From Candidatus Aphodousia gallistercoris (GTDB lineage Bacteria > Pseudomonadota > Gammaproteobacteria > Burkholderiales > Burkholderiaceae_F): 52,622 bases of DNA. The stretch is taken from NCBI GenBank assembly GCA_018714185.1, contig DVNT01000060.1, positions 1-52,622 of the forward strand, read 5' to 3'. Made by a program: the position numbers and the translations under genes. The notes beneath the pieces were generated by a model. The model saw only the letters and a list, made by a program, of their open reading frames with translations, was not told where the DNA came from and did not search any database. How positions within the stretch are numbered: position 1 is the stretch's first letter; the number at the start of each line of letters is the position of its first letter. Of this stretch, positions 44,288 to 51,724 are shown piece after piece.

Positions 44288-45072
44288 TGCGTGTTGCTCT
44301 GGGCCTAAGTTATGACGGTTCGGCATTTTGCGGTTGGCAAACCCAGCCGCAAGTGCCCAACGTCCAAGATACGCTTGAGTCTGCACTCAAGCGTTTTACG
44401 ACTTTTGATATTTCCACTATTTGCGCCGGCCGTACGGATACCGGGGTTCATGCCACGCACCAGGTGGTTGACTTTGAATCACCTGTCGACCGTCCTATTG
44501 CCTCTTGGGTTCGAGGCGTCAATACGTTTTTGCCGCCGCAGGTCTCGGTTCGCTGGGCGCGCTTTGTGCCCGAGGACTTTTCCTCGCGATTTTCGGCCCG
44601 CGAGAGAACCTATGAGTACTGGCTCTTAAATGATCCGGTAAGGGACCCACTGACGGAAAACCGTGTCGGCTGGGTTTTTCGTCCTTGTGACGAAAGCTTA
44701 ATGCGGGAAGCCGCCCGTTGCCTTATCGGGGAGCATGACTTTACGAGCTTTCGGGCATCGGAATGTCAAGCGAAAAGCCCGATTCGCACAATTCATGAAG
44801 TGACGATTCGGCGATGCGGCCGTTTTATCGGGATTCGCTTAAGGGCAAACGCCTTTTTGCATCATATGGTTCGAAACATCGTGGGCAGTTTGGTTTATGT
44901 CGGCACGGGACGTGAAACCGTTCGATGGTTTGAAGAGGTGCTAGAAGCAAAAAATCGTACGGTGGCGGCACCGACTTTTGCGGCTGCCGGCCTTTACTTG
45001 GCGGGCGTTCAATATCCCGAGGAGCTGCAGCTACCGAATTATTCGCCTACGCCGTGGAATTTTCCCGGCTAA
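44287..45072 (+). CDS. truA: tRNA pseudouridine(38-40) synthase
   Basis: Makes pseudouridine at positions 38-40 of many tRNAs; 261 residues, usual length. MRVALGLSYDGSAFCGWQTQ opens the protein, the catalytic Asp51 is in AGRTDTGVHATHQVV, and FLHHMVRNIVGSLVYVG is the conserved C-terminal part. The ATG at 44287 overlaps the fimV stop (TAATG), so coupling is likely. In many Burkholderiales trpF and trpBA follow truA; here accD follows directly. Confidence 0.96.
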   Translation: MRVALGLSYDGSAFCGWQTQPQVPNVQDTLESALKRFTTFDISTICAGRTDTGVHATHQVVDFESPVDRPIASWVRGVNTFLPPQVSVRWARFVPEDFSSRFSARERTYEYWLLNDPVRDPLTENRVGWVFRPCDESLMREAARCLIGEHDFTSFRASECQAKSPIRTIHEVTIRRCGRFIGIRLRANAFLHHMVRNIVGSLVYVGTGRETVRWFEEVLEAKNRTVAAPTFAAAGLYLAGVQYPEELQLPNYSPTPWNFPG

Positions 45073-45080
45073 CATATGAC

Positions 45081-45086
45081 TATAAT
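45081..45086 (+). promoter_or_regulatory. Possible accD -10 element
   Basis: A perfect TATAAT lies 50 bp before the accD ATG, in the 63-bp truA-accD gap. The -35 region at 17 bp upstream (AATTTT) is poor, so activity is uncertain. Confidence 0.35.
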
Positions 45087-45135
45087 AGCTAGATTGACTT
45101 TGGCGGAAACGCCTCGTTATTGACAAGGATTTTTT

Positions 45136-46023
45136 ATGAGTTGGATCGATCGTTTGTTGCCTCGCATTCACAAGCGTGACGAAAGCGAAACTAGCGAAAA
45201 GAAAAAAGAAAGTGCTATTCCCGAAGGCTTGTGGACGAAATGCCCTTGCTGCGAGCAGGTGCTTTACACCGAAGAGTTAAAGGATTCGCTGATGGTGTGT
45301 CCGAAGTGCGGGCATCACATGCGTTTAAGTGCCCGTACCCGAGTCGAAGCTTTCTTGGATCCGCAAGATCAAGTGGAACTGGCTCAGGAAGTGCAACCGT
45401 CCGATCCGTTGAAGTTTGTCGACAGCAAGCCCTATCCGACCCGTTTGGCCCAGGCCCAGCAAAAAACGCACGAAACGGATGCCCTTGTGGTCAAGCGCGG
45501 CACGTTGCGCGGCCTTCCGGTCGTTGTAGCCGCTTTTGACTTCGGGTTTATGGGCGGCTCCATGGGCTCGGTCGTGGGTGAACGTTTTGTTCGCGGTGTT
45601 GCAGAAGCGACTCGCATGAAGTGCCCCTTTGTCTGCTTTGCCGCCTCGGGCGGCGCCCGAATGCAAGAGGGGCTCCTTTCTTTGATGCAAATGGCTAAGA
45701 CAACAGCGGCAGTAGCCGGATTAGCCCAAGAAAAGTTGCCCTTTATTTCGGTGCTTACGGATCCCACGATGGGCGGCGTCTCCGCAAGTTTTGCCTTTAT
45801 GGGCGATGTGGTTATTGCTGAGCCTCGGGCCTTGATCGGCTTTGCCGGGCCGCGCGTGATTGAGCAAACCGTGAGGGAGAAGTTGCCCGAAGGCTTCCAG
45901 CGCTCAGAGTTCCTATTAAAGAAAGGCGCTATCGATATGATCGTCGATCGGCGGGAGATGAGAGCCAATATCGCAGAGATTATTGCGATGCTCATGAGAC
46001 GGCGAATTACGGACGCCAATTAA
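45136..46023 (+). CDS. accD: Acetyl-CoA carboxylase carboxyltransferase subunit beta
   Basis: Transfers carboxyl from biotin to acetyl-CoA together with AccA, first step of fatty-acid synthesis; 295 residues. A zinc ribbon with two C-x2-C pairs ([27 protein letters not shown]) precedes the crotonase-like carboxyltransferase domain with [35 protein letters not shown] and [14 protein letters not shown]. It is followed by folC after a small hairpin, the usual gene order. Confidence 0.96.
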   Translation: MSWIDRLLPRIHKRDESETSEKKKESAIPEGLWTKCPCCEQVLYTEELKDSLMVCPKCGHHMRLSARTRVEAFLDPQDQVELAQEVQPSDPLKFVDSKPYPTRLAQAQQKTHETDALVVKRGTLRGLPVVVAAFDFGFMGGSMGSVVGERFVRGVAEATRMKCPFVCFAASGGARMQEGLLSLMQMAKTTAAVAGLAQEKLPFISVLTDPTMGGVSASFAFMGDVVIAEPRALIGFAGPRVIEQTVREKLPEGFQRSEFLLKKGAIDMIVDRREMRANIAEIIAMLMRRRITDAN

Positions 46024-46041
46024 CCGAAGAAAAAACATCAT

Positions 46042-46065
46042 CGACCATGCCCAAAAGCGTGGTCG
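46042..46065 (+). other. Hairpin in the accD-folC gap
   Basis: CGACCATGC (46042-46050) and GCGTGGTCG (46057-46065) form a 9-bp stem with one G-T pair and a 6-nt loop, without a T tract. It could be an mRNA processing or stability element. Confidence 0.35.
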
Positions 46066-46086
46066 AACCATATTGGGGACAAGCCC

Positions 46087-47358
46087 ATGTCAGCAAATTG
46101 CCAAACGCTAAACGACTGGTTGCGCTTTGTCGAAGCGCAGCATCCGGAGTCAGTCATTAATCTCGGTCTAAGCCGCATGCAAACGATGCTTGCGAGGCTT
46201 CAAATTGCTTTTAACTGCCCGGTGATTACCGTTGGCGGCACAAACGGCAAGGGGAGCACCTGCGCCATGCTCGAAGCGATCTACCGTTCGGCAGGCTATA
46301 AGACGGCCATGCATACGTCGCCTCACATGCTGCACTTTAATGAGCGGGCCTGCATTAACGGGCAAATGCTCGATGACGAATCCTTGGTGAAAGGATTTGA
46401 GAAAGTGGAAAGCGTTCGAGACGGTTTGGCGTTAAGCTATTTCGAATTCACCGCACTGGCTATTTTGTGCGCTTTTAAAGAGGCCAAGCCGGATGTCGTC
46501 ATTTTGGAAATCGGTTTGGGTGGCCGGCTTGATGCCATCAATGCGTTGGAATCCGATGCGGCGATCGTCACGACTGTTGGCATCGATCATGAAGCCTTTT
46601 TGGGCAATACCCGTGATAGTATCGGGTGGGAAAAGGCGCATATCTATCGTACGGGTAAGCCGGCAGTTTGTGCCGACCGTCATCCGCCTAAAAAATTACT
46701 CGAGTATGCTGAGGCCTTGAAGACAAATCTTAAAGTTTATGGAAGAGATTTTGATGTAAAGGATACGGGGCATGGCATTCGTTATGAGGGGCAAACGCTG
46801 ACCTGGGAGCTTGCCTATCCGGCGCTTGCCGGACGCAACCAGCTTGACAATGCTGCCGGTGTTTTAGCCGTGGTAGAGTCGCTATTGGCTCGCCTGCCTG
46901 TTACGCAAGAAGAGGCTTCCCGGGGGCTGGAAATCGTCCGAGTGCCCGCTCGTTTTGAGTGCGTCGCTCATGACCCGTTGACCTATCTGGATGTGGGCCA
47001 TAATCCCCATGCGGCAAGAGTGTTGGCCGAGAATGTAAAGACGCTTCCCAAGACCGGAAAGACGATTGCGGTTTTCGGCATGTTGGCTGACAAGGATATG
47101 CTCGATGTCGTTATCTTGATGAAAGAGGTCATTGACGAGTGGTACATCGCGACGCTGCCGCCGCCTCGCGGGGCAACGGCCGAACTTTTGCGCCGTACCA
47201 TGTTGGAGGCCGGGGTTTCAGATAGTACAATCCATGTGTCGGAAGATATTGCTCATGCACTCAAAGCCGCGCAGAATGCAGCAAAATCTAACGATGTTTT
47301 GATTGTTTTCGGTTCTTTTGTCACGGTAACGGCCGTTTTGCCTTTATTGGCTCATTAA
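46087..47358 (+). CDS. folC: Bifunctional folylpolyglutamate/dihydrofolate synthase
   Basis: Mur-ligase-like ATP-dependent enzyme of 423 residues that adds glutamate to (dihydro)folates. The P-loop is in VGGTNGKGSTCAMLEAIY. TSPHMLHFNERACING and VILEIGLGGRLDAINA are the FolC substrate and metal loops, and LTYLDVGHNPHAARVL lies in the C-terminal domain. It is followed 4 nt later by the SPOR-protein gene. Confidence 0.95.
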   Translation: MSANCQTLNDWLRFVEAQHPESVINLGLSRMQTMLARLQIAFNCPVITVGGTNGKGSTCAMLEAIYRSAGYKTAMHTSPHMLHFNERACINGQMLDDESLVKGFEKVESVRDGLALSYFEFTALAILCAFKEAKPDVVILEIGLGGRLDAINALESDAAIVTTVGIDHEAFLGNTRDSIGWEKAHIYRTGKPAVCADRHPPKKLLEYAEALKTNLKVYGRDFDVKDTGHGIRYEGQTLTWELAYPALAGRNQLDNAAGVLAVVESLLARLPVTQEEASRGLEIVRVPARFECVAHDPLTYLDVGHNPHAARVLAENVKTLPKTGKTIAVFGMLADKDMLDVVILMKEVIDEWYIATLPPPRGATAELLRRTMLEAGVSDSTIHVSEDIAHALKAAQNAAKSNDVLIVFGSFVTVTAVLPLLAH

Positions 47359-47362
47359 ATTC

Positions 47363-48355
47363 ATGCAAGAAGAGAAGCAAACAGATCCCAAAAGCTATTG
47401 GAGCGGTTCCGAAGGAACTTCTGTCACCGCACCGGCCGACGATGAGTTGCTGAAGCGGCAAGCCAAAGCGCGCTTGCGGCATCGCGTTATCGGAGCGGTG
47501 GTGCTTGCGGCTACTGCGGTGACTTTTTTGCCGATTCTTTTCGAGACGCCGGCGATCCAAACCGAGGGCGAAGCCCAGACGCGCATTCCCGCAGTTCCTG
47601 AGCAGCCCTTGGGCAAGCTTGAGCTTTCTGTGAATAAGCCGCAACCGATGCCAAGCGATCAGGGGCCATTGCGTGACCTTTCCCAGCCCAACGACCTTTC
47701 CGGAACGGATGAAACTAAAGCGCTTCCCGTGCCTGAGTCTGAGAGCGCCTCTGCTGTTGCTGACGAGGAAGGAACCCTGTTTATCCAGGTACTTGCAACC
47801 AGCAGCGAGCGCGGAGCCATGCGTGAGATGGCCAAATACCAGGCCATCGGCATTCCGGTCTATGCCGTGAAGGTACAGAAGAAATCCGCGACGCTGTGGC
47901 GAGTCAGGCTGGGGCTATTTAAAAACAAGGCCGATGCGGAAAAAGTGGTCCAATACTTGAATGCGCAAAAGATCTCCCACATGCCGATTCAGGTTGAAAA
48001 GACGGACTCGGCGGCCATTGAGCGCATTAAGCCCGCCCAAACATTAAAGGCTGCAACGCAAAAGGCGGCCGAGCAAGGACAAAAAACGGACGCTTCGCAA
48101 GCATCTTCAAAGCAAGATAAAAAAGTGACCGAGAAGGCCTCGCAAGTCCCTAAAAATAATCAAAATGTGTCAAAATCCGCACCGAAGCCGCAAGTCCAAA
48201 AGCAGGATTCCGTAAAGAAATCGGCTCCTTCAAAAGCCTCGGCGGAAAAGAAAAAACCTGTTGCCAATGACGATCCTTTAGCCAGCATGATTAAATCGGC
48301 AGAGAAGGATTTTATTGCTGAACAACTTGCCAAGGAACGGGCAAGACAGCCGTAA
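47363..48355 (+). CDS. SPOR domain-containing membrane protein (DedD-like)
   Basis: Bitopic inner-membrane protein of 330 residues with a short cytoplasmic N-terminus, one helix at about 40-60 (VIGAVVLAATAVTFLPILF), a periplasmic linker, and a SPOR domain near residues 135-205 (LFIQVLATSSERGAM...WRVRLGLFKNKADAEKVV) that binds denuded septal peptidoglycan. The Lys/Gln/Ser-rich C-terminal tail is long and low-complexity. SPOR domains are usually C-terminal, so the 120-residue tail is atypical. Its place between folC and cvpA is conserved in proteobacteria. Confidence 0.88.
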   Translation: MQEEKQTDPKSYWSGSEGTSVTAPADDELLKRQAKARLRHRVIGAVVLAATAVTFLPILFETPAIQTEGEAQTRIPAVPEQPLGKLELSVNKPQPMPSDQGPLRDLSQPNDLSGTDETKALPVPESESASAVADEEGTLFIQVLATSSERGAMREMAKYQAIGIPVYAVKVQKKSATLWRVRLGLFKNKADAEKVVQYLNAQKISHMPIQVEKTDSAAIERIKPAQTLKAATQKAAEQGQKTDASQASSKQDKKVTEKASQVPKNNQNVSKSAPKPQVQKQDSVKKSAPSKASAEKKKPVANDDPLASMIKSAEKDFIAEQLAKERARQP

Positions 48356-48367
48356 AGGAACGCTACC

Positions 48368-48853
48368 GTGAATGAAATCGATTGGGCCATTGTGATTGTG
48401 CTTGCGCTGTCGACGATTGTCGGCGTGGCGCGAGGTGTGGTGCGCGAAATTTTATCCATTGTCGGTTGGGTGATCGGGATTGTTTTCGCTTTGAAATGGT
48501 CGACCGAGCTCGCCGATAAAATTCCGCTGGAGAGTTTAGGACCTGCCATTCGTACGATTATTGCGGCGGTGGTGATCTGTGTCGTGTGCGTTTTCGCCAT
48601 CGGCCTATTGGGCACGATTCTGCGCAAAATGCTTGAAGCGGCGCATATCAGCGCAGAGGATCGTATTCTGGGCAGCGTGTTCGGTCTGATCCGCGGCGTG
48701 GTCTTTGTATGCGCCGTGGTTTTCTTAGCCGGTATGACCAGTGCCCCGAGTACCCAGATGTGGAGGCACTCCTTATGCATTCCGCTTGCGGAAAACGGCA
48801 TTGACATGATGCTTCCTTTCCTGCCGGATTCTTTGGCAGCTCTGCGCCACTAA
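48368..48853 (+). CDS. cvpA: CvpA family membrane protein
   Basis: Inner-membrane protein of 161 residues with about four hydrophobic helices. IDWAIVIVLALSTIVGVARGVVREILSIVGWVIG is the classic CvpA start, and AEDRILGSVFGLIRGVVFV the conserved later part. The family is needed for colicin V export in E. coli and affects envelope stress, but its mechanism is unsettled. The start is GTG at 48368 with AAAGGAACG upstream. It precedes purF as in E. coli. Confidence 0.93.
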   Translation: MNEIDWAIVIVLALSTIVGVARGVVREILSIVGWVIGIVFALKWSTELADKIPLESLGPAIRTIIAAVVICVVCVFAIGLLGTILRKMLEAAHISAEDRILGSVFGLIRGVVFVCAVVFLAGMTSAPSTQMWRHSLCIPLAENGIDMMLPFLPDSLAALRH

Positions 48854-48885
48854 ACAAAATCTTTTTGCCTGTTTGAGGATGAGTT

Positions 48886-50382
48886 ATGTGTGGGATTGTG
48901 GGGTTGTACTCTCAAGAGCCTGTCAACCAGCGTATTTATGACGCGCTGCTGCTTTTGCAGCATCGCGGTCAGGATGCGGCCGGCATTGCGACGCTTGACG
49001 GTTTGACGTTTCATATGCATAAGGCAATGGGTCTCGTGCGCGATGTTTTCAGAACCCGCAACATGCGGGATTTGTTGGGTACGTCGGGCGTGGGCCAAGT
49101 TCGCTATCCGACCCAAGGCAATGCGCAAAGTAACGAAGAAAGCCAGCCCTTTTACGTCAACGCCCCGTACGGCATTATGTTCGTGCATAACGGCAATCTC
49201 ACCAACGCCGAAAGCTTAAAGCAAGAGCTCTATGACGCCGACCGCCGTCACATTAATACGACGAGCGACTCGGAAGTGCTTTTAAACGTCTTTGCCGACG
49301 AGCTCTCCCGTTTGACGGTCAACGCCAAAGTCAATCCCTCGATTATTTTTGAAGCGGTGCACGGCGTGCATGCCCGCGTGCGCGGAGCCTATGCTTGCAT
49401 TGCGCTGATTGCCGGCAAGGGCATGGTGGCTTTCCGCGATCCTTACGGTATCCGTCCTTTATGCTACGGCACGAAGGAAACGGAAAAGGGACGTGAAGTT
49501 TTGTTTGCCTCCGAGTCCGTTGTGCTCGAAGCCCAAGAATTTCACTATGAAGGCGATGTGGCTCCGGGCGAGGCGGTGTACGTTTCGCCGCAAGGGGAAA
49601 TCTTTAAGCAGCAATGCGCTGATCACGCCCGCCTAGTGCCGTGCGCTTTTGAGTTTGTATACCTGGCCCGTCCCGATAGCTTAATTGACGGCATTTCGGT
49701 TTACGGAGCACGCTTGCGTTTGGGCGAATATTTGGCCGATGAAGTGGCCCGCCGCATTCCATTAAACGAAATCGATGTGGTAATGCCGATTCCGGACAGT
49801 TCGCGTCCGGCTGCGCAGCAATTGGCTCAAAAGCTTAATTTGCCGTATCGCGAAGGCTTTATCAAAAACCGCTATGTCGGCCGGACCTTCATTATGCCCG
49901 GTCAAGCGGTTCGTAAAAAGACCGTTCGCCAGAAGCTGAATGCCATGCCGATTGAATTTGCCGGCAAGAATGTGCTGCTGGTTGATGATTCGATCGTACG
50001 CGGTACAACGATGACGGAAATCGTCCGCATGACGCGCCAGGCCGGTGCGAAGAAGGTGTTTGTGGCTAGCGGCGCTCCGCGCGTGTGCTACCCCAATGTC
50101 TATGGCATTGATATGCCGACCCGCAATGAGCTCATTTGCGGCGATGGCAAAGATGACGAAGCCGTCGCCAAGGTGCTCGGGGCTGACGCCGTCATCTATC
50201 AACCTTTGGAAGGTTTGAAATCGGCTCTGCATGACATGAACCCCGCGATTGAAGCGTTTGATTGCTCGTGCTTTGACGGACAATATGTCACCGGTGACGT
50301 CACACCTGAATATTTAAAGCACTTGGATGACCAAGCCCGGGCTGCCAAAGCCAAGGCAAAAGAAAAACAAGCTGACGACTAA
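48886..50382 (+). CDS. purF: Amidophosphoribosyltransferase
   Basis: First committed enzyme of purine synthesis, 498 residues. After removal of Met, Cys2 (MCGIVGLYS) is the N-terminal glutaminase nucleophile. RYPTQGNAQSNEESQPF belongs to the glutamine-binding site. The phosphoribosyltransferase half has the PRPP loop NVLLVDDSIVRGTTMTEIV. It ends the truA-to-purF block, with a terminator behind. No PurR-like operator was recognised. Confidence 0.97.
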   Translation: MCGIVGLYSQEPVNQRIYDALLLLQHRGQDAAGIATLDGLTFHMHKAMGLVRDVFRTRNMRDLLGTSGVGQVRYPTQGNAQSNEESQPFYVNAPYGIMFVHNGNLTNAESLKQELYDADRRHINTTSDSEVLLNVFADELSRLTVNAKVNPSIIFEAVHGVHARVRGAYACIALIAGKGMVAFRDPYGIRPLCYGTKETEKGREVLFASESVVLEAQEFHYEGDVAPGEAVYVSPQGEIFKQQCADHARLVPCAFEFVYLARPDSLIDGISVYGARLRLGEYLADEVARRIPLNEIDVVMPIPDSSRPAAQQLAQKLNLPYREGFIKNRYVGRTFIMPGQAVRKKTVRQKLNAMPIEFAGKNVLLVDDSIVRGTTMTEIVRMTRQAGAKKVFVASGAPRVCYPNVYGIDMPTRNELICGDGKDDEAVAKVLGADAVIYQPLEGLKSALHDMNPAIEAFDCSCFDGQYVTGDVTPEYLKHLDDQARAAKAKAKEKQADD

Positions 50383-50406
50383 TTGTTAAGCACTCTCTCT
50401 TTTGCG

Positions 50407-50441
50407 GCCCGGATGTTTGAATAGGATATCCGGGCTATTTT
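50407..50441 (+). terminator. Terminator after purF
   Basis: GCCCGGAT (50407-50414) pairs with ATCCGGGC (50428-50435), followed by TATTTT. It lies 25 nt after the purF stop and before a convergent pseudogene. Confidence 0.65.
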
Positions 50442-50458
50442 CTGCCCAAGACGTTCTC

Positions 50459-51280
50459 TCAAACCTCTTTCCAAGCAACAATCTGCCGCTTTTGCTTGCT
50501 AAAGACTAATGCGACGCGAATTAACTCTTTAACTGCGGGACCAATGCCGTATCGTTTCTTGAGAATCTGCTGAATTCCTTCTTCGAGCAAGGCTTCACAG
50601 TCGTGATCTTCCTCGGCAAATTTAAACTCCAGTACCCAGTGACGATTGCCGATCTCAACTTCCAGCAGGCTGTTGCTATGCGTTTTAACGTACGGTAAGA
50701 GCGCCGCTCCGAGCATCAAAACTTGTAAATAAGTGCGGTAAGAAATGTCGTCTTTGATCGGATAGTGATGCGAATCGATGCTATTGAAAATCCGATTAAA
50801 GCAATCAACGACCGTGCCTACCTTTTGAGTTTGCATAACGAAGGCAAGATGGGCAATGCCGGATTCGACTATGGCTTCCTGCCTTAATAACGCTTGGGAG
50901 TAGAGCCTTGCCATGCCAATGCTAACTTCTTGATTGGGATAGCCCAGCAAGAAAGCCGGCTTTTTAGCCGGGCTTTAATCGTCAAGTACCCGGCCTGAAC
51001 TAAAAGCGTTTCCGGCGGAATTGCATCAAATGACTTTGGTGCCGATAAAGATGAAAGTGAGCAGATAAAGGGTTTGTCAAAATTTTCCGGTGATTGCAGA
51101 CGATAAGTTCTTAAGCACTTCATTAAGGCAGAGGTGGTTCCGGCACGATCAAACCAATAGGTCTGAAAGCCTGCTTCCGGAGTATTGAAAAAATTCAATA
51201 CCGACCATGGGCAATGGACTTGCTCTATGCCGTTGGCGTCAAAGCAATAGCCGCCGTAGTGAATTTTCAGCTGAAAGCCG
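50459..51280 (-). pseudogene. Truncated and frameshifted AAA-ATPase-like / PD-(D/E)XK (DUF1703) gene
   Basis: Two minus-strand frames together encode the C-terminal part of one protein. The upstream piece has LKIHYGGYCFDANG, CPWSVLNFF and AGFQTYWFDRAGTTSAL, typical of the AAA-ATPase-like domain (PF09820-like). The downstream piece has LLGYPNQEVSIGMARLYSQALL and a nuclease-like VEIGNRHWVLEFKFAE with the E-x-K of PD-(D/E)XK_9/DUF1703. The join near 50950-50985 needs one added base. The Walker-bearing N-terminus is missing because an IS200/IS605 element abuts at about 51280. It is therefore doubly inactivated. The intact family is often multi-copy in gut bacteria, with function unclear. Confidence 0.8.
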
Positions 51281-51724
51281 TCAGGAGCCCTCGCCCTCTG
51301 AGGACGGGGAGGAATGACGGCCCCGGGTGCCCTGCGATTCAACGTAGCGCTTCAAGATATCAATGGTGACGCCGCCCGTTGTGGCGGCGAAGTAGGCGCG
51401 AGACCAGAAAAGGCCGGTGCGGCCGCCTTGAAGAATGTCGGGATGGTTTTTTCGGATCATTCTTGAGGAAACGGTCTTCAATGCGTTCACCATGGACGAT
51501 ACGCTCATGTCTGCCGGGAACATAAGCAGAAGATGAATGTGATCGGCTTGCCCGTTGATTTCTTGGACCTTACAGCCGATTTTCTCCGCGGTTTCCCGAA
51601 GCGTCGCCTTCATCTCTTCAAGAATCGGCGGCGTCATCACTTTTCGGCGGTATTTTGTGGTGAACACCAGATGCACACAGAGTTTGGTGACGCTGTGCCG
51701 TCGTCTGTCATAGTCTTCAAACAT
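51281..51724 (-). CDS. tnpA: IS200/IS605 family transposase TnpA (Y1 HUH enzyme)
   Basis: Single-strand transposase of 147 residues. The HUH motif is His62 and His64 in ADHIHLLLMFP, and the nucleophilic Tyr is Tyr127 in ILKRYVESQG, the number known for this family. VHLVFTTKYRRKV and RAYFAATTGG are further family signatures. The last dozen codons (SSPSSEGEGS) overlap the element's subterminal hairpin, which may explain the odd tail. Divergent from tnpB with a 65-bp AT-rich gap, as in IS605 itself. Confidence 0.92.
   Translation of the reverse strand: MFEDYDRRRHSVTKLCVHLVFTTKYRRKVMTPPILEEMKATLRETAEKIGCKVQEINGQADHIHLLLMFPADMSVSSMVNALKTVSSRMIRKNHPDILQGGRTGLFWSRAYFAATTGGVTIDILKRYVESQGTRGRHSSPSSEGEGS

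Noticed and set aside
48549..48700. Possible overlap gene inside cvpA on the minus strand
   Set aside because: The open minus-strand frame mirrors the cvpA codon pattern and has no start signal.
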